In this document: piece after piece, positions 35,732 through 44,027 of the stretch
How the letters are laid out: every line of letters begins with the position of its first letter
Numbering within the stretch: the stretch's first letter is position 1
Assembly (NCBI GenBank): GCA_947497455.1
Contig: CANMGU010000002.1
Location: 900,506-964,505 of the forward strand
From: an uncultured Sphingomonadaceae bacterium
GTDB taxonomy: Bacteria; Pseudomonadota; Alphaproteobacteria; Sphingomonadales; Sphingomonadaceae
Direction: 5' to 3'
Length of the DNA: 64,000 nucleotides
Made by a program: the position numbers and the translations under genes
The notes under the pieces: model-generated
Databases searched by the model: none
Seen by the model: only the letters and a program-made list of their open reading frames with translations
Told to the model about the DNA's origin: nothing

Positions 35732-36973
35732 TTATTGACTTCGGACGAACCGTAGCAACTCGTCTCCAAGCGTAAACGCACCATGTACAAAATCGCTATT
35801 GAAGCTCTCACGAATTGGTTCAATCACACGTGCAGCAACTAAGTATGAGGCCGCCGGATTGAAGCGTCTAGCCTCCCATCCAAGACCTGAGGCGGCATCA
35901 GCGGAGGTCGCATAGTCTTGGTCTAGATTCAGTAAGTATGCAGCCAATTTAGATGCATCTTTTTCAGGGTCCCAGTCCATGAACTGCGCGTCAAATGTGT
36001 AGAACAAATCCTCCTTTGGCCAGACTTCCGCCCCAGAATTGATCATCTCTCGCTTGTCAATTAATCCTGCGCCACTCAGATCAAGCAATCCGATCCGCAC
36101 ATCGACCATCGACAGCCCGGTGGCATCACGAATTTGCTCATATGAAACCATCGGTTCCATCGACTGTGCATGCTCAGAACTTCGAACAAAATACTCGGCA
36201 ACGACGGTCGCTGACATTGACCATGTTGATCCGGCTTCGCGCTCCTGAATATATTGCGGCTTGTCGCCCAGTGGCGGCTTCTTGCTAACTCCAAAAATGG
36301 TCCCAGCCAATTCTTCGATGCCGTCATCTCCAAGTGTTAACTCGGGCACCAAACGAGTCTGCATGAACGGTGAAAGGTCTTGTATGGGTAGCTCGTGACG
36401 CAACCCAATGAAGCGGGCTGACCCTTCGACCGCTTTGGTAAAACCGACATCAATCTCTTCATTCACCCAAGCTTTTTGAACTGATTTGCTAGTAAGCAGG
36501 ACAACAAAGTGCGTGCACTCCTCCAGGCCTGCTTCCATCTTTCTTCGCAGGCTATCTCCGGCCGAGATTTCCCAATTGTCATACCAAACTTCAATGCCTC
36601 GCTTCATCAGCCCTTCGGCAATCGGTTTGACGATGGCTTTGTCCTCCGTTGCATGCGCAAGGTACACAAGGCGTTTGCGGTTTATAGGATCATCCATTCG
36701 ATGTACTTCTCCGAGTGAAATGCCGAGCCGAACCTCAAGCGCCTTGGCGAAGGCGGTCGAACCACTCGTTAGAATTGTCCAGCCTCGCCTCTCATGCTGA
36801 CGCACAATAACGGTGGCATGTTTCCCAGTCTCTGGATCAACGACCGAGGATGCTTTGCCATGAAGCTCATCAGCATATGCGCTCATCGCCTGATCCATGA
36901 CATCCTGCTCAAGTCCGCGCATAAAGTCTTGCTGAGACACTTTTCTACCGCCTCTTGTGAATTCTAAAGCCAT
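35732..36973 (-). CDS. TIR-domain protein with C-terminal winged-helix region (candidate anti-phage effector)
   Basis: 413 aa. A TIR domain covers about residues 100-230: VYLAHATEDKAIVKPIAEGL begins strand A, EVWYDNWEI is the BB-loop region, and AWVNEEIDVGF places Glu173 at the position of the catalytic Glu of NAD-hydrolysing TIR proteins such as SARM1. The first 95 residues are a separate small domain. Residues about 255-413 look like tandem winged helices (VSYEQIRDATGLSMVDVRIGLLDLSGAGLIDKRE, then DAASGLGWEARRFNP). TIR domains act in bacterial defence by depleting NAD or making signals. It is transcribed in the same direction as the upstream membrane protein, with a 117-base gap. Domain architecture is unusual; defence is an inference. 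Confidence 0.8.
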   Translation of the reverse strand: MALEFTRGGRKVSQQDFMRGLEQDVMDQAMSAYADELHGKASSVVDPETGKHATVIVRQHERRGWTILTSGSTAFAKALEVRLGISLGEVHRMDDPINRKRLVYLAHATEDKAIVKPIAEGLMKRGIEVWYDNWEISAGDSLRRKMEAGLEECTHFVVLLTSKSVQKAWVNEEIDVGFTKAVEGSARFIGLRHELPIQDLSPFMQTRLVPELTLGDDGIEELAGTIFGVSKKPPLGDKPQYIQEREAGSTWSMSATVVAEYFVRSSEHAQSMEPMVSYEQIRDATGLSMVDVRIGLLDLSGAGLIDKREMINSGAEVWPKEDLFYTFDAQFMDWDPEKDASKLAAYLLNLDQDYATSADAASGLGWEARRFNPAASYLVAARVIEPIRESFNSDFVHGAFTLGDELLRFVRSQ

Positions 36974-37090
36974 CGAAACTTACCGAATAGAAAGTGGGAA
37001 CATTCAGGTGCAGGCAATCAAGGAGATCGAGGTCAATAATGATCTATGGGAAGCCGTCCTAACGGCAACTTCGCAGCTACTAACGACTTG

Positions 37091-38149
37091 CTATCCATCC
37101 TGTGGTTCCGGGGTGCTCTCAAGAGCAGGTACCTCTATCGCTGGCGCGGAAAGCTCAAGAGCACCTTCCAAGTAGGTAGCTGCTAGCGTCGCGATCACGG
37201 CTGCGATAATCCCAATGCCCCATGATACAGCTCCGTGCCACGTCTTGCCCAGCAAGCCTCTCTTCCTCTCTCGCAGATAGATCGCTGAAAAAGGCACATA
37301 GCGGGAATGAAACCAATTGACCCCTAGAATCAATGCGAGAATGACGCTCATCAAAATCGAGCGATCCAACAATCCTTCCAGACTGGGTAGAAACACGATT
37401 GCAGCGAGCAACATAACTTGATTGATGCCAATGCCCCATTGTTTGAAATTCGTGACGTAAGTGCGTTCGTATTGACTCACAGTCTCTCGGACAATTCCGA
37501 GCCTGCCGCGAACCCAAGCCTCATCAGCTCCTTGAACCATCGCCCAATTAACATGCTGTCCGAATTCAATTGTTACCGCTCGGTTTTCGGAACGATCTTC
37601 AGCAAAGATGCGCACCAAATCGGCCTTTTCGCTAGTAGGTTCCCAAGTCTTAAAATCATCAAGGTATTGGGCGATTACGGTCTCGGTCTGCACGGTGACG
37701 ATTAAGTTGGTGAACTCACTTCGAAGACTCTCGGCCAGCTGCGCAATTTCGTCGCGCTCGATTTCAATCGCTCCAAAATCATGACGTGCCGTATGGTGTT
37801 CGCGCGGACCGACTTCCCGGGGCTCATCGTGCTCATGCGGGAAAAGGTGGAATGTGCCACCAGTCCCGATAGCACTTTCCCAATCGCCTCGAATTTCGCC
37901 TCTCGCCGTCATCTCGCCAGAGGCGGTCAGTTCACCGAGGACAACCCCCTCAATTTCTAAATTTGGTTGGCCGGTTAGTGTAAGTCTTGGTGCTTCAAAC
38001 GTACCCTGGACATTGTAGGTAACAACAGCGCCCGGCTCATTGATACGGAGGATGCCACTTAGCGCGGCGTCTTCTCCGTCCAACTTCAAAAACACGTTAC
38101 CCGTGTTCGTACCGAATACTTTGCCAGCCCAGCGTTTTGTCAATCCCAT
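37091..38149 (-). CDS. Membrane protein with beta-rich, bactofilin-like N-terminal part, unknown function
   Basis: 352 aa. The first about 110 residues are rich in strands and glycine (GKVFGTNTGNVFLKLDGED, then NLEIEGVVLGELTASGEMTARGEIRG), reminiscent of bactofilin or other ligand-binding beta folds. A His/Glu-rich linker (LFPHEHDE) leads to a helical region, and three to four membrane helices lie between about residues 235 and 340 (MLLAAIVFLPSLEGLL; ILMSVILALILGVNWF; WGIGIIAAVIATLAATYL). The ATG at 38149 is chosen; an earlier TTG at 38176 is possible. It is upstream of, and same-strand with, the TIR gene, and divergent from the HEPN-like gene. No family recognised with certainty. Confidence 0.6.
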   Translation of the reverse strand: MGLTKRWAGKVFGTNTGNVFLKLDGEDAALSGILRINEPGAVVTYNVQGTFEAPRLTLTGQPNLEIEGVVLGELTASGEMTARGEIRGDWESAIGTGGTFHLFPHEHDEPREVGPREHHTARHDFGAIEIERDEIAQLAESLRSEFTNLIVTVQTETVIAQYLDDFKTWEPTSEKADLVRIFAEDRSENRAVTIEFGQHVNWAMVQGADEAWVRGRLGIVRETVSQYERTYVTNFKQWGIGINQVMLLAAIVFLPSLEGLLDRSILMSVILALILGVNWFHSRYVPFSAIYLRERKRGLLGKTWHGAVSWGIGIIAAVIATLAATYLEGALELSAPAIEVPALESTPEPQDG

Positions 38150-38328
38150 GAAGTAAATATGGTCTTCCTCATTCAAGAATTCAATGCTCGGGAAATGGTT
38201 TCTGGGGCCAATGAAAAATGACTGACGGCTCTACGGCAATTAACGGCATCGAGGGAGTTTAGCCACCTGGGAAGCTCCCCAAGAAAAGTTCTTCTTGCTA
38301 ATCGAAGGTCTACCATCAATCTGGGCAA

Positions 38329-39765
38329 ATGTTCGCCATTCATTTGCAATCCTTACTAACCGAACTCTGCCGGGAGGCGGAGATATGTCACTGGCCACAT
38401 GACGACTTGGAAAAGCGCTTCCAGTCGCTACGCGGATGCGGACGGTTGCCGCGTGGGCGCGAGAACCGCAGCCGCCCGCTTACTGACGAACAAATCGCGT
38501 CAGCTATCCTCGGCCTTTCTATCACGATGCCTGGCTGGGCAGGTCATGCCGCCGCCGTGATGGAACACAGGTTACCGGTCGGAGGCTCAGCGAGTGCTTT
38601 TGCCGATGCAAAGACGCTGCGGGAAGCGCTGGTAAAGATACTGTCGGATGAAGCGATCCGGGGAACAGTCATTGCGGTTCAGGTTTCAACGGCAGAATGC
38701 GGCGTCAATAGCCATGGAATCGCATCAATCCTCTACAAGGATGGCGATGCGATAAGGCGAAGCTCCTACGTTCCCAAAGAAGCCGCTTCACTCCTTCGCG
38801 CTGGCGCAGAGGATCACTTTGATCCCGATCAGCCCTATACAATGTTTGGACGTGGCGTGACGTTCAATCGCCGCTTCTTCGATCGCCTGAGCAAACGGGT
38901 CGCCGATGATCGCAAACGGCCACCGCGATTGCCAGACGATAGCGCAGAATATGATACCGAAGAGGCCGAACGTGCTCGCCGAAAGCGATTGAGGGCGACC
39001 AACTCGTCAAACTTCCTGAATGTTGGCGTCGATAATCATGTGGCATGGCCACGCGAGGAGACGTTGATCGAGTTCGACCGGTATCATATGGTGCTGATGC
39101 CGAAGACACGTGAGAACGTGCAATCGATCAGCATTGATTTGCACGCAAACAAACTAACACCTGAGCAAGCAAAGACCGCCATCAACCGGTTCCTCAGCCT
39201 GCTTTGTTGGTGCGATGACCATTTTGCGATTGTGCAAGATGGTTGGAGTGGAAACCCGGTGCCTGTGCCAGTCGGCAAGCGTGATCTTGCTTTTACGACC
39301 ACCTATCAATGGCTGTTCGATCGCAAGCTGCCAACTTCGGACAAATTACTAAAGGCATTGGCCTACTATCGCGAGGCACGAAACGCCGAGCACAACTTTA
39401 TGGTCAGCTATGCAGTGCTGAACTACTACAAGATCATCGAAATTCAGCATCCAGGGCAGCCAGACTCGACGCAATGGGTGTCTCAGAACCTACCCGCAAT
39501 ACTGAACGATTCGCACGATCAACATGGCATTCAAACGTTTGTGGCCGCATGCGGTCAGGAAGCGCCCGAGACCTACATCTATGCAGCCTGCAGAGTGGCC
39601 GTCGCCCACGCTAGCCCTAATCGAGTTTCCGACCCCGATGAGGCAGCGGAACTTGAACGGCTCCACAACGCAGCGGACATCATGCGGCGTCTGGCAAGAC
39701 GCTTCATCATTGATGAGTTAGGTTTCTCTGACAGCCTTTGGGAACCGGAGGTGGAACGGGTATGA
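38329..39765 (+). CDS. Protein with HEPN-like R-x4-H motif, unknown function
   Basis: 478 aa, no membrane helices. Residues about 1-230 are unique, with a charged linker near 215-235. The C-terminal 150 residues are helical: YREARNAEHNFMVSYAVLNYYKIIE, then Arg422-Val-Ala-Val-Ala-His427, the R-x4-H pattern that marks the catalytic helix of HEPN ribonucleases, and a final helix NAADIMRRLARRFIIDELG. MauJ-like proteins of methylamine clusters show a similar C-terminus, so it may be annotated MauJ-like. HEPN proteins are common nuclease effectors in defence and toxin-antitoxin systems. It is divergent from the TIR-linked pair and is followed by a membrane protein gene, mirroring that pair. Confidence 0.6.
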   Translation: MFAIHLQSLLTELCREAEICHWPHDDLEKRFQSLRGCGRLPRGRENRSRPLTDEQIASAILGLSITMPGWAGHAAAVMEHRLPVGGSASAFADAKTLREALVKILSDEAIRGTVIAVQVSTAECGVNSHGIASILYKDGDAIRRSSYVPKEAASLLRAGAEDHFDPDQPYTMFGRGVTFNRRFFDRLSKRVADDRKRPPRLPDDSAEYDTEEAERARRKRLRATNSSNFLNVGVDNHVAWPREETLIEFDRYHMVLMPKTRENVQSISIDLHANKLTPEQAKTAINRFLSLLCWCDDHFAIVQDGWSGNPVPVPVGKRDLAFTTTYQWLFDRKLPTSDKLLKALAYYREARNAEHNFMVSYAVLNYYKIIEIQHPGQPDSTQWVSQNLPAILNDSHDQHGIQTFVAACGQEAPETYIYAACRVAVAHASPNRVSDPDEAAELERLHNAADIMRRLARRFIIDELGFSDSLWEPEVERV

Positions 39766-40026
39766 AGAATGTGTGAGCAATGACGACAAACCTCCCGAAC
39801 ACTGAGATTCGCGTGTTGAGCTGAAAATCCGCTTAGGCTGGTCCTGTGGCCAAAAGCAGAGACCATCGCCTTTCCGCCCAAGCTTGTGACAGGACGCTCT
39901 GACCGACATTGCGAGTGGAAGCGAACTGGTGGATTTCGGCAGTGCATCGAGCAAAGCAGACCATGGGGAGCCAAATATACCGTCTCTGCAATTCTGATGT
40001 TTGCCAAATATTGCTAGGTGCCCAAT

Positions 40027-41379
40027 ATGCTTCCAATGGCAGAGCTTCTGAAGCAATTGAGCAATCGTGAGATTGCTATACTCATCTGGATCGGACTCTT
40101 CCTAATCTGGATTCTGGCGATGCCGAAGATTCGGCAATCGCTAGGCGGCGTTGTCAAAGCCTTCTGCCAACCGGTCATTCTCAGGGTGGTCGCCATGGCG
40201 GCGCTCTACATCATGGGCACAATTTGGTTGCTGCATTGGCGCGGCATCTGGACCACCGATTTCATCTACTCGACCCTCACCTGGGCAATGACATTCGCGC
40301 TGGTAGCAATGTTCGAGGCGCATAAGCTGGCGTCAGACAAGCGGCACATGAGCAAGATCATTCGAGACGTCATAAACGTCACGGCAGTGCTCATCTTCAT
40401 TATCGAGCTGCATAGTTTCTCGCTTGTAGTCGAGTTGGTCGCGCTTCCGGTCCTGACCTTCATCACGCTGATGCACGAGATGGCAAAAATGAAGGTGGAA
40501 CATGCGGCAGTCGAAAAACTGCTCGGTGCGATCCTCACAATCGTAGGCCTGTCTTATCTCGCCCTCAGCCTTTGGCAGACATGGATGGTATATGAGGAGA
40601 TCAATGGGCTCGATACACTTCGCGCCTTCATAAACCCGATCCTTCTATCGCTGCTGTTTCTCCCGTTTCTGTTCAGCCTTGGTGTCTACATGGCCTATGA
40701 GAGGATCTTCGCCAGCCTATCGCTCTGGATGGATAAGAATCACCTAAAGTACTCCAAGCGGCAGGCTGCCATCAGGTGTCGCACCAATCTCGACTACCTC
40801 GAACGCTGGCAAAGGGTCATGCAGCGCGAGCGCCCCGAAACGAAAGAGGCAATACGTGAACTCTTCAAAGATGTAGAAGCGGTTCTGAAGCGCGAGAAGT
40901 CGCCGCCCGAGGTTGACCCGAAAGATGGTTGGTCGCCGTGGTCAGCAAAAGACTTCATGCAGGCCTTCGAGCTCGAAACGCGAGATTATCATCAGGGGTA
41001 TCAAGGAAGATGGTTCGCAGAAACCAACCTCAAACCTATTGGCAAGGGATTTCCTCGAAACAACATCGCCTATTACATTGAGGGCCAAGCGGGTTGCGCA
41101 GAACAGCTCAAGCTGAAATTGAACGTCAATTCGCCCGATGATGAAGAAGAAGCGCGCGCGCTGTTTGCGCAGGCAGCACTTTATCTCCTGCTCAAGGCGA
41201 GCCATTCAGCGCCGACTAAGCGGGTCGAGCGAAAGATCGAGGCGTTGGGAGATTTTGATCTCGCGAGCGCTCCACACACGATTTCGCTCAAGAAAGACGA
41301 CTGGTCGCGCGGGACGCGGCCCGAATATGATCTCGTGTTCAAGATCGAGATGAAGACTAGTGACAGCTGCCAAGTCTGA
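40027..41379 (+). CDS. Polytopic membrane protein with cytoplasmic domain, unknown function
   Basis: 450 aa. Six to seven hydrophobic segments fill residues about 10-240 (IAILIWIGLFLIWILA; VVAMAALYIMGTIWLL; FIYSTLTWAMTFALVAMF; VTAVLIFIIELHSF; ILLSLLFLPFLFSLGVY), followed by a soluble charged domain of about 200 residues with a GKGFPRNNIAYYIEGQAGCA segment. ATG 40027 is preceded by AGGTG. It follows the HEPN-like gene after a 261-base gap in which I see no ORF, and a terminator follows its stop. No family recognised; association suggests a membrane partner of the same system. Confidence 0.55.
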   Translation: MLPMAELLKQLSNREIAILIWIGLFLIWILAMPKIRQSLGGVVKAFCQPVILRVVAMAALYIMGTIWLLHWRGIWTTDFIYSTLTWAMTFALVAMFEAHKLASDKRHMSKIIRDVINVTAVLIFIIELHSFSLVVELVALPVLTFITLMHEMAKMKVEHAAVEKLLGAILTIVGLSYLALSLWQTWMVYEEINGLDTLRAFINPILLSLLFLPFLFSLGVYMAYERIFASLSLWMDKNHLKYSKRQAAIRCRTNLDYLERWQRVMQRERPETKEAIRELFKDVEAVLKREKSPPEVDPKDGWSPWSAKDFMQAFELETRDYHQGYQGRWFAETNLKPIGKGFPRNNIAYYIEGQAGCAEQLKLKLNVNSPDDEEEARALFAQAALYLLLKASHSAPTKRVERKIEALGDFDLASAPHTISLKKDDWSRGTRPEYDLVFKIEMKTSDSCQV

Positions 41380-41385
41380 GAACGT

Positions 41386-41420
41386 CTGCCATTTGAGTCG
41401 TCAGCCCAATGGCAGCTTTT
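41386..41420 (+). terminator. Terminator after the membrane protein gene
   Basis: CTGCCATT (41386-41393) pairs perfectly with AATGGCAG (41408-41415), 14-nt loop, followed by CTTTT. It starts 6 bases after the stop at 41379. Confidence 0.6.
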
Positions 41421-41536
41421 CAGCTTCGATCTGTTAGAAGCCGACAGTCCGCAATCGGCCCAGCTTTCGCATATTAGATGATGGCTTTATCGAGCAGCAA
41501 CCAGCGACCCCTTTCAATTGAGTGAATGGCTTTAAT

Positions 41537-41977
41537 TCAGAGCGGTTTCAATCGCTCATGCTTGTCGGACTCGCATTCAGAGTGGTCGTTGATCGCCGCC
41601 ATGACTTGGCACCCGCCAACTTTACCACCCCGGCAATTTTCGACCATGCGCTTCAATTCGCGTTCCAGAGCTTCAAGCTGCGCGAGCCGCTTTTGCACTT
41701 CGAGAAGCTGCCTTTGCGCGATCGTGTCGACTGCTGAGCAGTCTTGATCAGGCTCGGTCTGCAATCCAATCAAATCTTTGATTGCATCCATCGAAAAACC
41801 CAGCTCGCGGGCATGCCTCACAAATGAGAGGCGTTCCACATCAGCGTTGCCATAGAGCCTTTGTCCGCTTGCGCTTCGTTCTGGCGTGCCCATCAAGCCG
41901 ATGCTTTCGTAATATCGGATAGTGGTCACTTTGACCTTTGCCGCGCTTGAAAGACGGCCAATTGTCATCGGTTTCAT
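41537..41977 (-). CDS. MerR family metal-responsive regulator (CadR/PbrR/ZntR-like)
   Basis: 146 aa. The N-terminal winged helix (MTIGRLSSAAKVKVTTIRYYESIGLMG, split over residues 4-30) is classic MerR. Metal ligands are visible: Cys80 before the long dimerisation helix, Cys115 and Cys123 in the loop after it (C-x7-C), plus Cys135 and a His in DHSEC near the C-terminus. Three Cys in these places is the pattern of Zn/Cd/Pb/Hg sensors. It is divergent from the metal-resistance block and overlaps no gene; its dyad operator lies just upstream at about 42002-42018. Confidence 0.88.
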   Translation of the reverse strand: MKPMTIGRLSSAAKVKVTTIRYYESIGLMGTPERSASGQRLYGNADVERLSFVRHARELGFSMDAIKDLIGLQTEPDQDCSAVDTIAQRQLLEVQKRLAQLEALERELKRMVENCRGGKVGGCQVMAAINDHSECESDKHERLKPL

Positions 41978-41996
41978 AAGAATATGCTTTTCTCGC

Positions 41997-42027
41997 TTGC
42001 CTCTACAGTCGCTGTAGACTGTATCAC
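41997..42027 (+). promoter_or_regulatory. MerR-type promoter with dyad operator
   Basis: TTGCCT (-35, 41997-42002) and TATCAC (-10, 42022-42027) are 19 bases apart, the long spacing that MerR regulators correct by twisting DNA. The spacer holds the dyad TCTACAG-TCG-CTGTAGA (42002-42018). It reads right, toward the methyltransferase-like and czc genes. The -10 is not a perfect consensus, as expected for an activator-dependent promoter. Confidence 0.7.
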
Positions 42028-42059
42028 TTGACTCGAATCACAATCAAGCGAGTCGAAAA

Positions 42060-42551
42060 ATGCCTCAATCCCAGATTCCGAAGCGACCTAAGAAACAGAA
42101 AAAGCTGTATTTCCCGCCCCTGATGCAGTTCGCGCTGTATGGCCTTACCGGCTACATTCTGGCGGCAAACCTGCCCGCGCTTGCATATGAATCTGCGCCT
42201 CTTTTTTGGGTATCAGTTCCCGTCATTGCTGCTGGAGCGCTAGTGCTTTTCTCGGCAGTTCGATCGTTCGGGAAGGCGAACACAACGGTAAATCCGATTA
42301 CGCCTGAGCAAGCCGAACAGCTCGTCACAACAGGTTTGTACCATTTTACGAGAAACCCGATGTATTTGGGTATGCTACTTGTGCTTTTAGGAGCAGCCTT
42401 GGCCCTACAGAACCTCGCAGCATTCAGCGGACCAATTCTCTATTCCCTCTCGATTACGCTCTTCCAGATCATTCCTGAAGAGCGAGTTCTGGAGCAGAAT
42501 TTCGGAAGCGCATTTACAGCCTACCGCAAACAGACGCGGCGCTGGTTGTAG
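42060..42551 (+). CDS. ICMT/PEMT-like membrane methyltransferase family protein
   Basis: 163 aa with four hydrophobic segments. The signature YHFTRNPMYLGMLLVLLG and the C-terminal EERVLEQNFGSAFTAYRKQTRRWL define the isoprenylcysteine carboxyl methyltransferase/phospholipid methyltransferase superfamily (SAM-binding RNPxY plus EE). Substrate unknown; family members often sit beside heavy-metal genes. First gene behind the MerR-type promoter. A second paralogue follows 11 bases downstream. Confidence 0.85.
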   Translation: MPQSQIPKRPKKQKKLYFPPLMQFALYGLTGYILAANLPALAYESAPLFWVSVPVIAAGALVLFSAVRSFGKANTTVNPITPEQAEQLVTTGLYHFTRNPMYLGMLLVLLGAALALQNLAAFSGPILYSLSITLFQIIPEERVLEQNFGSAFTAYRKQTRRWL

Positions 42552-42562
42552 GGGCGCTGCAC

Positions 42563-43135
42563 ATGATTGACCTGCCTTCATGGGTGTCTTGGAGTTTGTT
42601 CGGATTAGCGACCAGCTCGATTTGCGCGATAATCGGGCTTTCCATTTTCGCGGCCTTGAGCGGAAAGTTTCAGTTCTTTCCGCCCCCTTCAAGAGACAGT
42701 TGGCAGCACCGTACCTTCATGGCGCTGTTTCGCCTGTTCCTTTACCCATTGCTGGCGCTTTCCGTTCTTGACTTTGCATCTGTGGCTCCCGCTTATGCCG
42801 TGCTCCAATATATTTTGGGCCTCGCGCTGTTAGTTGTAGGCTTTGCTCTCGCATTCTGGATTACGTTCCAGATGGGCTGGCGCAATGCATTTGGCGAAAA
42901 GCACGGCCTGAAAACAGAAGGTTGGTTCGGCATAAGCAGAAACCCTGTCTACGTTGCGACATGGGTTGGAATGATTGGTTGGGGCCTGCTCGCCAACGCG
43001 CTGCTTGTCTGGATATTATTGGCGCTCTGGGCGGCCATGTACTTGCTCGCTCCTATCTTCGAAGAGCCATGGCTGGAGCAGCAATACGGTCAGGACTATT
43101 TGGACTATAAGCGCCAGACCAGGCGGTTTTTGTGA
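42563..43135 (+). CDS. Second ICMT/NnrU-like membrane methyltransferase family protein
   Basis: 190 aa, five hydrophobic segments. Same superfamily as its neighbour: FGISRNPVYVATWVGMIGWG, then APIFEEPWLEQQYGQDYLDYKRQTRRFL. The two differ enough to suggest distinct substrates. The stop overlaps the next start by 4 bases (ATGA), so they form a coupled series. Confidence 0.82.
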   Translation: MIDLPSWVSWSLFGLATSSICAIIGLSIFAALSGKFQFFPPPSRDSWQHRTFMALFRLFLYPLLALSVLDFASVAPAYAVLQYILGLALLVVGFALAFWITFQMGWRNAFGEKHGLKTEGWFGISRNPVYVATWVGMIGWGLLANALLVWILLALWAAMYLLAPIFEEPWLEQQYGQDYLDYKRQTRRFL

Positions 43136-43542
43136 TGAGGCATCTTCATCGAATCCTGGGCCGTGTTTACCCTTCTTTTGCGGGCTGCATTATGTTGGCG
43201 CTCGGGATAGCAACGCTCTTTCAGCCGGAAATTATGAGCTATTATGCGATTGGGCTCGACCAGCCATCTGCGCGCGTGGCTATGCGCGCCATGATCGGAG
43301 GCGGTGAGATAGGAATAGCCTTCATTCTAATTCTCGGAGATCGCATCAATCTCTCTCCGCGCCAACGAAGCCTGATCGCTGCAGCAATCTTTATCTGCGT
43401 GGGATTTAGCAGAGTTGCCGCTGTTTCAATTGAAGGCGCAGAGATCCTCGCCTTCCAACCGCTGCGTGAAGCTCTCTTTGAAATATTGCTTGGCGGCTTG
43501 GGGCTATGGGCGGCGCGTGGATTGGAGAATGATCAGCTATGA
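43132..43542 (+). CDS. DUF4345-like small membrane protein
   Basis: 136 aa, four hydrophobic segments, with MRAMIGGGEIGIAFILILG, close to the DUF4345 pattern in which a G-G-x-E-I-G motif sits in a helix. Function unknown. It overlaps both neighbours by 4 bases (ATGA at each end), so it is part of the metal operon. Confidence 0.65.
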   Translation: MMRHLHRILGRVYPSFAGCIMLALGIATLFQPEIMSYYAIGLDQPSARVAMRAMIGGGEIGIAFILILGDRINLSPRQRSLIAAAIFICVGFSRVAAVSIEGAEILAFQPLREALFEILLGGLGLWAARGLENDQL

Positions 43543-43964
43543 GCATTTTCAGCCATCCAAGTTCCATGATTGATATAAACTTGTATAAATCTTCACGTGT
43601 TTCTAAGATGTTCATTGACGTGACACGCAAGATTTTGCCTTTTCTCGCGGTATTAGCGATCCTATTCGGCAGCGTACTGTCTCTCCCGGACGTGCATGCC
43701 GGGGAAGGTGAAAGCTTCGCTCATGCAGCAGATCATATTTACGCGCATGGCGCGGACCATTTTGACACGAACGATGCAACGCCAGACCATGATGGACAGG
43801 ACCATTCGGCAACGCACCATCACAATTGCAGTTTTAGTCTCGCTGACACCAGCGTGCTCCTGCGATCACCTTTCTGGAGTTCGGATAACCTGAGGGGCCC
43901 GCTTGCCACGTCATCGCTCGCCTCCCGTGCTCCCCCAGTCCTGATACAGCCTCCCAAAGCCTGA
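43539..43964 (+). CDS. His-rich exported metal-binding protein
   Basis: 141 aa. A signal-type hydrophobic segment ILPFLAVLAILFGSVLSLPDVHA is followed by a mature part full of His and Asp: HAADHIYAHGADHFD and DHDGQDHSATHHHN. Such short periplasmic proteins often precede CzcCBA and buffer Zn/Co/Cd. The frame is open from 43539, overlapping the previous gene by 4 bases; a start at 43608 (MFIDVTRKILPF) would give a neater signal peptide. Likely periplasmic metal binding; ion not determined. Confidence 0.7.
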   Translation: MSIFSHPSSMIDINLYKSSRVSKMFIDVTRKILPFLAVLAILFGSVLSLPDVHAGEGESFAHAADHIYAHGADHFDTNDATPDHDGQDHSATHHHNCSFSLADTSVLLRSPFWSSDNLRGPLATSSLASRAPPVLIQPPKA

Positions 43965-44027
43965 CCGACAATCATTTGCGAGCTCGCTTTCGAGCGCGCT
44001 CGATTGGTTTCAGTCAGGAGATGAAAA

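Noticed and set aside
39766..40026. Gap between the HEPN-like gene and the following membrane protein gene
   Set aside because: I looked for a small gene, hairpin terminator or repeat and found none that I could support, apart from the weak ribosome site before 40027.
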